Under the pieces are notes generated by a model. That model ran no database searches. It had not been told where the DNA came from and was given only the letters and a program-made list of their open reading frames with translations. 41,371 nucleotides of DNA from Auxenochlorella pyrenoidosa (taxonomy: Eukaryota; Chlorophyta; Trebouxiophyceae; Chlorellales; Chlorellaceae). The position numbers were made by a program, and so were the translations under genes. Positions 31,579 through 41,371 of the stretch are shown in pieces. Numbering within the stretch: position 1 is the stretch's first letter; each line of letters opens with the position of its first letter. The DNA is taken from contig KQ482041.1 of the NCBI GenBank assembly GCA_001430745.1, forward strand, positions 102,027-143,397, written 5' to 3'.

Positions 31579-34298
31579 CTACATGCGCATCACGGTGTTG
31601 GCGCTGTGCTTGAGCGTGCTGGTCAGGCGGCCGGCAGCCCAGCCGTTGTTGAACGAGGCCAGGTGCAGCGCGCCGTCCTCGCCGCCCTCGGCGTGCTCGC
31701 GGTGCCACTCTGCCGGGTCGCTGCCCTGCTGCTGGGCCCGCTGGGCCTGCTCCTCCCGCAGCCAGCGCTCCACCAGCTCCAGCAGCCGCCCCTCCCGCAG
31801 CTCCGGCACGTCTGCCGCCGCCGCGAACACCTGCAGCCGCCCGCCCGCGACGTACATGATGTGGCTGGGCCAGGACTCGAGGCCGTCAAAGATGTGGGTG
31901 GCCTGCAGGGGTTGGGATCAAGGGCACGTTAAAATGACAGCGGTGACAGAGGAGAGGCAGTGGACTGTGGCTGTGCTGCCCAGAAGCACATGGTGCACTG
32001 TCCTGTCCAGCCCCCTGCTCATGCCACTTGATCAGCACTGGCCCGATGGTGCAGGCGCCAGGATGCCGCCCCTGCCCATTCTGCCGCTTCCCCGCCTCGT
32101 GCATCCCTCCGGGCTGCGACGCACTGCCAGCAGGGCTGCAACACCTCCACCCTCACACCATGCGCACACGCCCACACCCTCACCCGCGCCCGCCCTGCCT
32201 GGCGCCCCCCCTCCCCCTCACGTAGATGATGGTGGCGCCCCGCTCGGCGCACTCCTGGCGCAAAAAGTCCATGAGGTCGGCTCGACCCAGCACATCCAGG
32301 TCCACCGTGATCTCGTCCAGCAGCAGCACCTGCGCACCCGGTGAAGAGCAGCATGCAGGCGTCTGGGAGGGGTGCGCGGTTGTTTGCAACAAGCAGCCGA
32401 AGCTCCTGTGTCGCTGATCTGGATGGGCAGTGTGCGTATGCTTGCGTGGTTCCACCCAGCAGGCGCCGGGAGGCTGCTGAACTTGGAGGCTGGACAGCCG
32501 CAAAGAGGCCCAGCACCAGCCTTAGGGGCCCAAGCCAGGTTGCAGGCCCCAGCTGCACTTTGGCCGCGGCTGGGCTGGGCTCCAGCTGCAGCCGGCAGCA
32601 GACCCTGAAGCCATGGCGTCACTGAGCTCCCGCCTGGCAGCTCCAAGAGAAGCCAGCACTGCCGCGCCCGCACCTGGAAGGGCTTGAGCAGGCCCATGGC
32701 GATCTGGACACGCCGCCGCTGCCCATCTGCACGCAAGGGCAGGCAGGTGCGGCGAGGCTGTGAGCATGGCCGAGGATAGACATGCTAGGGCAGAGAATGC
32801 CACGGTCCACAGGCGGCCGGTGCTCCAATGCTGAAGCGGCAGCTGTCAGGCTGCAGCCTGGCGCCTTTCGACACCTCAGAGGGAGCCGCCACACATGAGA
32901 AAGTGTGCTGCACTTGTGTGGCATGCGACTTCGAACCCCAGCTTGCAGGCCGCCACCCCCCGGAGGAACACACACCAGACACGAGGTGCATGCGCCAGGT
33001 GGGGTCGATGTCGAGCACCTCGATCAGCCGCTGCCGGCGCGCGGGGTCCACGCCCGGGATGCTGTTGAGCATCTGGGAGGCCGGGATGTCGCCCTGCACA
33101 GCAGAGGGAGGGCATGGCATGGCGGGCCCAGTGTGGGGGTGGCGGGCGATGAGCCCGTTGGCTCGCTAGGGCAGGCAGGCGCTGAGCTTCCGTGCATCCG
33201 TGCAGAGGGGCGGCAACTCTGCACACTTCTACCCATGCCCAAGCACGCCCGCTGAGCCCGGCAGTCAGCGCTCACCGCCAGCGGGATGGCGTAGCCCGCG
33301 AACGCGATGTCGCGCTCCCAGTTGCCGCCCACGTACGACAGCGCGCCGCTGCTGGTCAGGGCGGTGGCGTGGAAGGGCGGCTCGCCCAGCACTGAGACCG
33401 CCGCCTCGGGCACCATGTGCTTGCCACCCAGCACCTGCAGGGGTGGGCGTGCAGGCATGCGCGTTGCAGGAGGGGCGGAAGGAAGAGGGGTGGCGCACGT
33501 TTCTGCAAGCTGTGGGGGTCATCTCGCGCTCTGCAGGGCCGCAGTCCTGTGGGAGTGACGACTGCTGGCAAAGCAGGCTGCATGCCGTTGAGTGTGCGCC
33601 AGCTGGCGGCGCGCCCTGCCGGCCGCCCTGTGCCCTCAGGTAGCCCTGCCCCATGCCAACGGGTTCAAAGTGCTGCGTGCCAGCAGTGCACAGGGGGCAG
33701 GGTCGGAGGTGAGGGCCCGCACCTTGAGCAGCGTGGTTTTGCCCGCCCCATTGGGCCCGATGAGCAGGCAGGTGGCCCCCCGCGGCAGCGACACCGTCAT
33801 GTCCTGCACCACTGGCGGCCGCCCAGGCAGCGGCCGGCCATCTGCAGGAAAGACAGCGGGGACACCTGTTGACTTGAGCACGAGCTCAGACAACACAGGC
33901 GCATCCCGACTCAGGCGCATCCCGAGCTTGTCATCATTCAACAGGCGTGCCTGCTCCGCCTGCTGCGCTCGTCCTTGCAGGCGCAGGGCTGGCACACCCA
34001 CATTGATCGTTCCGCATCTCAGGCAATGCCACTCACCAATGTCTGGATAGCTAAATGTGAGGCCGTTGGTAGCGACTGCAACGCCGACGCCACCACTGCT
34101 GCTCTGCTGTGGCGCCGTTGCTGGGCCAGCGGCTCCCTGCTGCTGGCGAGCGGCACCATTGCTCTGCTCTTTAGCAGTAGTATCTACTGCGGTTTTGCCA
34201 AGTCCAGAAAACAGGTTGCCAGTCGTGGGCAGTTCCGCAGGCTGGGCCGCAGCCAGTCCTACAGCCTTTTGGTGCGTCACAGAAATTGGCACCGGCAT
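31579..34298 (-). CDS. Soluble ABC ATPase, Caf16/ABCI-type
   Basis: Single nucleotide-binding domain without membrane spans, as in yeast Caf16 (CCR4-associated) and the plant ABCI19-21 group. Exons 34298-34037, 33841-33723, 33434-33276, 33093-32976, 32726-32674, 32329-32222 and 31902-31579 join to 380 residues. Seen: a Gln/Ala-rich N-terminal extension (about 1-65); TFSYPDI; Walker [10 protein letters not shown] (116-124); signature SDGQRRRVQ (219-227), the variant typical of this group instead of LSGGQ; Walker B VLLLDE (238-243); switch His in ATHIFDGLE (His276). The C-terminal stretch after 310 is a charged helix ([20 protein letters not shown]) and a tail. All ATPase residues are present. 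ATG 34298 is the first ATG in frame; a TTG codon lies five codons upstream. Location cytosolic by family. Confidence 0.93.
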
Positions 34299-34681
34299 TG
34301 CGTTAGCATCCAAAGGCGCAATTCGCTGAAGCAGCCAGTAGAGAGCGAGACTGCTTTGCTGTGGTGGCCCTGTGGACTTGTCGGTGATCGTAGTGTGTAC
34401 CGATTATGTGAGAAGACAATGCAGATGACGAACTTGCCCAAATGACACGATGCAGAGAGAACTGGGGCATGCTGTGTGCCACCACAGCACGCCCTTTCAA
34501 GCCCCACATTCGTCTTTCCCTCCCTTGCTGCCCTCCTGGCAGTGATCGGTCGGTCTGTGGTGTTATTGTGAACATCAGATTCCTGTCTGCGCTCACCGCT
34601 CTACCTGCACCGACCCCCACAGCCCCAGTGGGCTGTTCTCCGGGATCCAAACCCTGCCCACCGATACTTCCGACAACCGCC
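34299..34681. other. Divergent promoter region, ABC ATPase / REF-like gene
   Basis: 383 bases between two outward-pointing start codons, A/T-richer than the genes. It must serve both promoters. No defined box recognised. Confidence 0.5.
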
Positions 34682-36408
34682 ATGTCTGAGCAGCCGGAGC
34701 TGAAGCGCCTTGCGCCCGTCGTGTCCGCCGCCACCGGCGCCGCTACGCGCCTGCAGGGCCTGCACGGCCGGGCGCTGGCGCTGGTCCCCGAAGCCCTCAA
34801 GCCCAGCGTGGAGCAGCGGGAGGAGCAGCTGGTGGCCCTGGCCTCGCCCTACCTCGCTGCGCTGTCTGACCGGGCCCCCGCGCTGCTGCACGCCGTGGAT
34901 GCCCGGGTGGGTGGGCCGCTGCCACCTAGGCTACGACATGCAGGGGGGGTGCAACAGACAGGCAGAGATTTTGCAAGGGCTGGTTGTGCAAGTGACTGGC
35001 AAAGAAATTGCAACACGGCAGCAGCACGGGTAGCATCTGGCTGGAGATGCTGATTGTGCTTGCGAGCACCGCATGTCGTCGTGCCGCCTTGCCGCCACGC
35101 CCTCTACCTGCTGGCTGTGCCACCGTGCTCACAGCAGGCAGCGCCAAGCTCTGTTCGTGCGTCGGCCCCCCTCGTGCCTGCCAGGTGGACAGCGCCATCC
35201 TGGCGGCGTGGTCGTCCTTCACCGCCAACCGCGCCGCGGTGGGCGCCGCCGCGCAGCACGCGCGCGCCGCCAGCCTGGAGCAGCTGGCGGCCGCGCGCCA
35301 GGCCTACCTGTCCCGCCTGGAGGGCAGCCTGACCTTTGTGAGGGAGCAGGGCCTGCAGGGCAGCGCCAAGGTGGGTCCCGGGGGAGCTGCAGGTGGCTTG
35401 CATGGGGCCGCCGATGCGAGGAAGCAGCGGGCATGAGCCGCCGGTTATCCGCCGCTCGGGCCCAGAGCAGTCTTCGCCGGGGTGGTCAGATGCGAGTGCC
35501 GCCTCTTGTTGAGGGTCACCGTGCGCACGCCTGGGCTCTGCGAGCTCGCAAAGGAGATGCACGTGGCCTGCTCCGCTGGCTGCAGGCTGCTGCCGATGCT
35601 CTGGTGGGCAAGGTGGAGGAAGCCAAGCGGGCGCTGCCCTCGGCCTCGGCCCTGCTGGCCGACATCAGGTGCGGCCCACACGACGCACACAGCGCCACGC
35701 GCCCCAGCTAGCAGCCGGGCGCTGCTGCCAGGCCGGCCCGCCGACGCTGCGCTGCGCAACTGCTGCGCCGGTGCAGAGCGGCGGGCACGGCGCCGAGGTG
35801 TGTTCCTAGCGGTTGACGCGCCCTCTGCCCCTGACCCTCCTCGTCATGCCGTGCCCCCGTGTGCGCCCCCCGCCGTGCCCTGGTGCAGCGAGGCCTGGTC
35901 CAAGCTGGCGGCCATGCCCCCGGTGGAGCGCCTGCTGCAGGCCAGCCGCTCCCAGGTGGACGGAGCCTGGGCGCGCTACCAGGCGGCCCACGACGCACTG
36001 GTGGTGAGCCCCTGCCTGCCTGCCGACTGCCGGCTGCAGGCGGCCGCGCACCCCCGGCTGCAGGGCTTGAGCTTGCCCATGGTCAGGCCCAGTCTCGGGT
36101 GTGCTGCGGGGCTGCATGGGCTGGCCGCGGCCGGCAGCGGGGCGGGTCTCGTCTGCTGCCACCTGCTGCACGAGCGTGCCGCACCATCAACCGTGACCAC
36201 CTGCCCTCCCCCGCTGGCCCCCGCCCAGGCCGACCCCCGCTACGCCTCTGCTGTGGCCAAGGGCTCGGAGCTGCTGTCGGCTGTGCAGGGCATGCCGGCC
36301 TACAAGGCCGCGGCCAGCAGGCTGACCCCCTACCTGGCACCCGCGGTGGACAGCATTGCCCCCTACGTCTCCAAGGCTGCTGCTCACTTGGCGCCTGCAG
36401 CGGCATGA
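34682..36408 (+). CDS. REF/SRPP-like, putative lipid-droplet surface protein
   Basis: Exons 34682-34906, 35185-35370, 35586-35668, 35889-36003 and 36229-36408 join to 262 residues. The protein is Ala-rich, helical, and lacks a signal peptide. Seen: ELKRLAPVVSAATGAATRL near the N terminus, PEALKPSVEQREEQLVALASPYLA (residues about 36-59), then LLHAVDARVDSAI. These match the order of landmarks in rubber elongation factor / small rubber particle / LDAP proteins (LKYLGxV..., LKPGVxxVExxVxxVVxPVY, VDxKVDxS). Later segments (AKRALPSASALLADIRSEAW, VERLLQASRSQVD, LAPAVDSIAPYVSKAA) resemble repeats of the same amphipathic pattern. Family members coat oil bodies and are induced under nutrient stress in algae. 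The assignment rests on pattern order rather than strong identity; a generic amphipathic plastid-globule protein is the alternative. Confidence 0.7.
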
Positions 36409-37053
36409 ACGTCGCGCGTTGCTGCACCCACCGCATGGCGGCCAGGCTGCCCGGTGCACCAGCAACTGTGCCAACTCCGCGGGGTCTGTCACCCGCCCTC
36501 AGCACGTCGGGGTGCAGCACCAGCACTGTAAACCTGTGTTCACCGTCCATGTTTGTGTTGTCGATGTCTTATATGAAACGCCCAGTTGGTTGGGGTTGTG
36601 GGGTCGGCACCCACTTACTTGCCGCCTCCCATGCTGCTCCACGTAGCGCAGTATTCCCCATTAACGCTTGTTTAAGATTCTTTGTCAATTTAGCGCTGCC
36701 TATATTTGTTTAGTGTACTAACGTTGCAAATCTCACACTGTCTTCCCATTGCTCGATTAGCGCACTCCTGCTGTATCCAGCACATCTGTAAACTATCGGT
36801 AACACGCCTCAGACCTCGCCTATGAGTTTGTGTGTGGGGCAGCTGCAGGCTTTCAGAGGATAATGGTGGCGATAACTGGCAATGCGAGCAGAGACATGAG
36901 CAGTGGGGCTGACGAAACGCAACAAACTCGGATCTGACGCAGTGACGGGAAGCAATATCAAACAGGGGGACAAGTCGGTCAGTGCAGCAAGAAGAATGGA
37001 GGACGACTCCTGTCAGGCTTGGACCTCTACCAGAGCGGGGCAGCACGCATACG
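36409..37053. other. Convergent intergenic region (3' UTRs)
   Basis: Between the stops of the REF-like gene (+) and the CA1P-phosphatase-like gene (-). A/T-richer, with two plus-strand TGTAA copies (36527 and 36787). No coding exon. Confidence 0.55.
36527..36531 (+). terminator. Putative poly(A) signal TGTAA for the REF-like gene
   Basis: TGTAA 119 bases after the stop. A second TGTAA at 36787-36791 could give a longer 3' UTR. Confidence 0.55.
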
Positions 37054-40000
37054 TTACGCCTCCTCCTCCCCCGCCAGCTTGGCGGGCAGCTGGTAGTTGG
37101 TGCACAGGACGGTGCCGCGCGTCAGCTCCCGCTGGCTCTGCGGCCAGTTCACAATCGTCACGCCGCCGTCGCTCATGTGGAAGAGCGAGCCAACGGCGGC
37201 CGGCCCCAGCTGCTGCCCGCCCTGGTGGTCGCCGCCCTGCTCCGCCTGCTGCGGCGCCAGCTCAGCGGGGCCCAGGCACTCCCCCAGCAGGTGCTGGCAG
37301 GCCTCGGCAGAGACCACCGCAATCACGGACCGGCCGTCGCCGGGGGTGGCCAGCGCCGCCTGCAGAGGGGCGCCGGCGAGGCGAGATTGGGTCGGCAGGC
37401 GCACTGGCATGGCGTCCGTGCACCAGGCTGGGAGGAGGCGGCACGGGGGCTTCGCGGTGCGGAGAGAGTGAGGCCTTTGCGTAGAGCTTGCTGGTGCTTG
37501 GACCTTCCATGAAGCCGGGCAGAAGGGCGGTATGCGCTGCAGGACTGTGCGCGCCACACTCGTCGCCACTGCGCAGCCGGCGCAGCAGTCTAGCCCCACT
37601 GCTGCCTGCCTTGCATGTTGACCGCCTGGCTAGCAGCCAGGCGATGCAGCATAGCACCTTGGCCACACACCAAGCCACGCGCGCGCACCTGCACCGCCGT
37701 CTTCACGTCCAGCACCTGCTGCGCGGTGCTGCCCACGCCGATGAGGGGCGGCGCAGACACGCCGTTGCCGGCCAGCATGTTGAGCGAGGCCTGGGCGTCG
37801 GGGGAGGCAGGCGGGTACGCGGCGGCGCACGGCGTGTTGAGCACGGCTGGGCTAGCCGCGCGGATGCATGGACCTAGGCAGCGCAGCAGCCTGCGACGAG
37901 AGCCACAGCGCCAAGCAAACAGCACCATGCGGCCATGCCAGCGTGTGCTGGGCTGGGGGGTGGCAGGCAGGGTAGGGGGGTGGGCGCAGCCCACCTGCAC
38001 GGCGGGCGAGGTGGCCTCCCCGCAGATCATGACCAGCCGGTTGGGCACCGACTTGCCCAGCTTGGTGGGTGTCATGGGGCGGTCCGGAAACTGGGGGTCC
38101 GGGGTGGGGTGGGGTGGGGGGGACACATTGCAGCAGGGTAGGGCCCACCAGCATTTCTCCTTCGTTCCGTGAACCTGGCAGGTCCCACCCTCATCAGGGC
38201 AGCATCCCCGGAGGGCACGCCCCGAGCTGTGGCCATGGATGCGACCCTGTCTTGCTCGACCTTGCACATCAGATGCCACCCCTGGTGCAATGCACCCCTG
38301 GGTCTGTGCCGCCTGCAGACACTCCATAGCAGCCGCGTGGCCAACCTCACCCCCCCCCACCACCCACCCACCCACCCCACCCCCCCACACACACCACCCT
38401 CGCAGCGCCGCCCGACCTGGTTCATGCGCTCCACCCGCACGCGCGCCGGGAGCGGCTGCCGCTGCGCCGGGCTCTCGGCCCGGGCGCCCCCCGCGTAGTC
38501 GAAGTCCAGCACCGTGAAGGCGGCGTTGGACTGGGCAAAGCGCCGGAAGAAGGCGGGCGGCAGGCCCAGCGCGGTGCACAGCAGGGCCTGGTTCACTGCG
38601 GGGAGGGGGGGGGGCGCGTGTCGTGCGGACGGGCTGTTGCAGAGTACAAAACACCATTTGCAGCCACCGGCCAACGGCAGAGCGTGCTGAGCGTGAAATT
38701 CTTGTGTTCCTGGCCCCCCTCCGTGGAAGCAGCTGAAGCGGAGGCAGCTGCGCGGGCGCCGACGGCGCAGCGCCGCACCCGCGTTGTGCGCGACCACCAG
38801 GCCGCAGGACCGCAGCGGCTTGGCGTACAGTATCTCCCGCCAGGCCAGCGAGGCGCGGTACCACAGCTCCCGCACCTGCCGGGCAGGCGGGGAAGCGGCG
38901 TGGGGCACCCAGAGTAGACCGATCTGAGTGCATAGAAGAGAGCGCAGCCAAGGCGCGTCCAAGTACGGGGCATTTCCCATCAGGGGGCACAGCCACAAAG
39001 CCCCTACACGCCCCCAACCCCTGCCCCACCCTCCGCCCTGCAGAGCGGCGTGGTGCACAGCGACGGGGCCGCGCCTCATCCCCCGCCAGCTCACCGGCGC
39101 GTGCCCATCAATGGTGAACTCTGCCGGGTTGTTCTGCCAGTTAGCGTACTGCTCCGGGTACAGCGACCGGTTCTCCAGCTTGTCCAGGCCCTGCTGGGCG
39201 GGGAGGTGGGTTACAGATCTCTTTGTGCGGCATGCCCACTGGCGGCAAGGCATGCAAGCTCATCTCCGGCTCGGGCAGAGCCTTGGCAGCAAGCGATGCC
39301 CGCATCCTCCACCCACTCCAGGTGCGCCGCCCCAGCCTTATGCGTGCGCCAAGCGGCCCCGCCGGCCCTGCCGCGCGCCTGGAAGGTGTAAAGGTCGATC
39401 TCGCGCAGCGAGGGCAGCGTGAGGCGCGGCGCGCGCCGCCCACCCCACACAATCTCCCCCGTCTCCGCCGCCCGCTTCAGGGGGCTCACAAACATGCACT
39501 CAAACTCCCAGCTTGCCAGCTGCGGGGCAGGGGCAGGCACAGCGGCAACAAGATGTTGCGATTGATCAACCAGGGTCTGCCTGTGCATGCTGGGGTGAAT
39601 TCCTGCCTGGCAGTTTGCCATGCAGGAGGGGGTCCTTGCCCAGGGCCGTAGACGGCCCCGACACCTGCCCTCACCAGTGTGTGCGCCGCCTGCGCCTGCG
39701 CCCGCCCCATGTCCGTCAGCACCGAAAAGTTGGAGGAGCCCTGGATGCGGTTGCGCGCGTTCCACGTGCTCTGCCCGTGCCGCACCAGCACCACGCGCTT
39801 GCTGTGCTTCAGGCGCGGCAGCGGGAGCGGCGGCGCGTCCTTGCGGTCGCCCAGCGGCGTGAACTCATCCGACCCCGTCCAGTTCCAGCCCTGGATGCTC
39901 TCCCCGCTCTCATCCTCAGCCAGGTGGGGCGGTGGGGGCGAGGACGGCGCAGAGGCTGCGTCGACGCGGGGGGCCCCCCCTGCTGACGGCACCAGCAGGG

Positions 40001-40255
40001 ACCGTCCAGCTCTGCGGGTCGACAGTTGAGAGTTAAGGAGCCATCAACAGACAGGAAATGTTGTGGGACGTGCAGACACAAGGGCTCCCAACGCACCGCC
40101 CGCTGCTGGGCGGGGGCACCGCACCTGACGCTGCCGACGCCCACCAAGCTGAGGCCGGCTCGCCGTCCCGGATACCCCAAACGTCTCCGTCGATTGAGCA
40201 CCACTTTAGCTGGCGCTGCCGCGGGCTGCAGACTTGCGCAGCCCGACAGCGCCAT
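37054..40255 (-). CDS. Probable 2-carboxy-D-arabinitol-1-phosphatase-like histidine phosphatase
   Basis: In plants this plastid enzyme removes phosphate from sugar-phosphate inhibitors of Rubisco. Exons 40255-40125, 40011-39675, 39519-39379, 39190-39095, 38875-38779, 38595-38417, 38090-37995, about 37846-37689, and 37359-37054 give about 515 residues. Seen: transit-like N terminus (ALSGCASLQ, NRRRRLGYPGRR); catalytic RHGQSTWN (His122) with RIQGSSNFSVLT; FVSPLKRAAETGEIVW; LREIDLYTFQ; IDGHAPVRELW; second His in VVAHNAVNQALL (His265); QSNAAFTVLDF and RMNQ. All match the plant protein in order. The C-terminal half is the second, degenerate phosphatase fold: NRLVMICGE stands where an RHG-like motif would be, so only domain 1 should be catalytic. 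Intron 3 (39191-39378) has a GC donor. The exon 7/8 junction is unresolved: the obvious GT and AG sites differ by one base in phase. Confidence 0.85.
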
Positions 40256-40629
40256 GTGGAACAGACTGCCTGGAGTAGCTCTGAAAGCTGCGCCGTTCCA
40301 ACAATGATCCCAGAGAGATCGCGCAGTCGAATGCAAGGGCCTCGCAAGCAAAGCCCTCGAGCCGGAAGCGGCAGCAGGCGGGTCGGGGTTGACGGCAGGC
40401 GCAGCACATCCAGTCTGGTGTTCGACCCTTGCCCACACTTGCCGCTGCACTTCAGTGGTCAAGTGTTCAACGATGTATTGTGATGTAATAACTGGGAGAG
40501 AAAGCTGGTAGCATGTCATGCCAGTGCTAGAGGCCCGTTGAGCGCTGGTGCCAGCATTGCGTGCGAAGCCAGGGTGAAGGGAAGGCAAATGTTGTAGCAA
40601 TCAAGGAATGCTCAGAGGCTGCAAGGGAA
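40256..40629. other. CA1P-phosphatase-like gene 5' flank and membrane-protein 3' UTR
   Basis: Both neighbours are on the minus strand. A plus-strand TGTAA at 40484-40488 has no plus-strand gene to serve. No coding signal recognised. Confidence 0.45.
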
Positions 40630-41371
40630 TCAGTGCACTAATGACCTGCGCGACTCAAAGAAGTCGACAAGGCTCTCAATCCGGCCCCGCTGCAGTGCCT
40701 CAGCAGCTGCCGCAGCGTCAACGGGCAGCGGCTCTGCCACCACTGCTGCCCCTGCCGCTCCTCCTGCATCGCCAACAGCTGCTGCTGCTGCTCCTGCTGC
40801 CGCCGCTCCCACACTTCCAGCTGCTGCAGCAGCCCCGACAGCGGGTGTGGGTGCTGGCGCAGGCGTGGGCGCTGGGCTGGCAGCAGGGCTGACTGCCGGG
40901 GTGGGGCCCTGGGAAGGCGCCCCTCCGCCCGCTGCTACCGCCGCTGCTGCAGCGCCGCCACCAGCGCCGCCGCCACCAGCGCCGCCGCCACCAGCGCCAC
41001 CAAGCTCCAGGTCGGGGCCGCCGGGCCGCTGCAGCCGCCGCCGGGCGTACAGCGTGCCGGCGGCGATGGCACCCGCCACGGCCAGGCCGCCCAGCACGGT
41101 GCCGAGCACGATGGGCACCACGTTGCGGTTGCTGGTGGGGCTGCCCAGCGGGTCCTCCCCTTGCAGGTCGACGTCGATGGGGGGCGACTGGAACCAGGTC
41201 ATGGGGGGGCCGTTGGCCGCCCCCTCGGGGGTCTTGCCGCCACCGGGGGCGGCAGGGGGCGCGCTGGCGCCCCCCTCAGGGTTGGACCCCCCTGGCGGCG
41301 GCCGCCTCTGTGGTGAGGGCGGCGAGGGGGAGGGCGGCGATGGCGGCGCGGGCGGGGGGGAGGGTGGCGAC
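40630..41371 (-). CDS. Pro-rich single-pass membrane protein, C-terminal part (runs off window)
   Basis: The minus-strand frame is open from the window edge to TGA at 40630-40632, giving the last 246 or so residues. In order: a Ser-Pro-Pro repeat region (SPPSPPPAPPSPPS) typical of pherophorin-like or hydroxyproline-rich wall glycoproteins; a Gly/Pro/Ala spacer; WFQSPPIDVDL; one transmembrane helix (VVPIVLGTVLGGLAVAGAIAAGTLY) followed by the positive stop RRRLQR; and an Ala/Gly/Pro-rich cytoplasmic tail ending in RIESLVDFFESRRSLVH. The positive-inside rule puts the Pro-rich part outside. The N-terminal domain, which would reveal the function, lies beyond the window. A wall-linked sensor or anchor is a guess. 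Confidence 0.72.
   Translation of the reverse strand, partial: SPPSPPPAPPSPPSPSPPSPQRRPPPGGSNPEGGASAPPAAPGGGKTPEGAANGPPMTWFQSPPIDVDLQGEDPLGSPTSNRNVVPIVLGTVLGGLAVAGAIAAGTLYARRRLQRPGGPDLELGGAGGGGAGGGGAGGGAAAAAVAAGGGAPSQGPTPAVSPAASPAPTPAPAPTPAVGAAAAAGSVGAAAAGAAAAAVGDAGGAAGAAVVAEPLPVDAAAAAEALQRGRIESLVDFFESRRSLVH

Noticed and set aside
37590..39029. Long continuous minus-strand frame (479 codons)
   Set aside because: It includes intron sequence rich in Pro/His/Gly codons. Only parts of it coincide with real exons 7 and 8 of the CA1P-like gene.
1..41371. CRISPR arrays, insertion sequences, transposase genes, rRNA or tRNA genes, viral genes
   Set aside because: No regular spacer pattern, no transposase or integrase motifs, no rRNA signature and no folding tRNA was seen on either strand.

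Overview
The window reads as nuclear DNA of a green microalga, most likely of the Chlorella lineage (Trebouxiophyceae). The DNA is very GC-rich, the genes have many short GT-AG introns ending in ctgcag-like acceptors, TGTAA-type poly(A) signals lie behind several stop codons, and the gene set is photosynthetic-eukaryote (STT7/STN7 kinase, CA1P-phosphatase-like protein, REF/SRPP-like protein). There is no bacterial, plasmid or viral gene organisation. All gene models below were built by hand by joining exons whose splice phases agree and whose joined peptides match a family or an internal repeat; intron counts and protein lengths follow from those joins.

Layout. 1-1823 (+): 3' part of a PP2C-type phosphatase. 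2703-4254 (-): small six-exon orphan gene. 4957-7995 (-): guanine deaminase, 11 exons. 8438-11365 (-): secreted, probably GPI-anchored PQQ-like beta-propeller protein. 11982-15198 (-): secreted Cys-rich protein made of two homologous halves. 16331-18271 (+): soluble LEA-like protein with a tandemly duplicated two-exon module. 19395-24720 (-): STT7/STN7-type thylakoid kinase, 14 exons, with a 364-base assembly gap inside one intron. 25220-26457 and 27107-28401 (+): two tandem Mpv17/PMP22 genes. 28775-31194 (-): nucleotide-sugar transporter. 31579-34298 (-): Caf16/ABCI-type soluble ABC ATPase. 34682-36408 (+): REF/SRPP-like putative lipid-droplet protein. 37054-40255 (-): CA1P-phosphatase-like double histidine-phosphatase-fold protein. 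40630-41371 (-): 3' part of a Pro-rich single-pass membrane protein running off the window.

The genes do not form one pathway; this is an ordinary dense algal chromosome segment with divergent pairs (Cys-rich/LEA-like, STT7/Mpv17, ABCI/REF) and convergent pairs. Two genes have plastid roles (STT7 and the CA1P-phosphatase-like enzyme), two make secreted or wall/surface proteins (PQQ and Cys-rich), and two pairs show recent or old duplication.

The most interesting points are: the two-fold repeat architecture of the unrecognised Cys-rich secreted protein and a decoy splice acceptor created by a tandem repeat in its first intron; the near-identical duplicated exon of the LEA-like gene flanked by unrelated introns; four GC-AG introns in about 85 introns; and a Gln in place of the APE-motif Glu in the STT7-type kinase.
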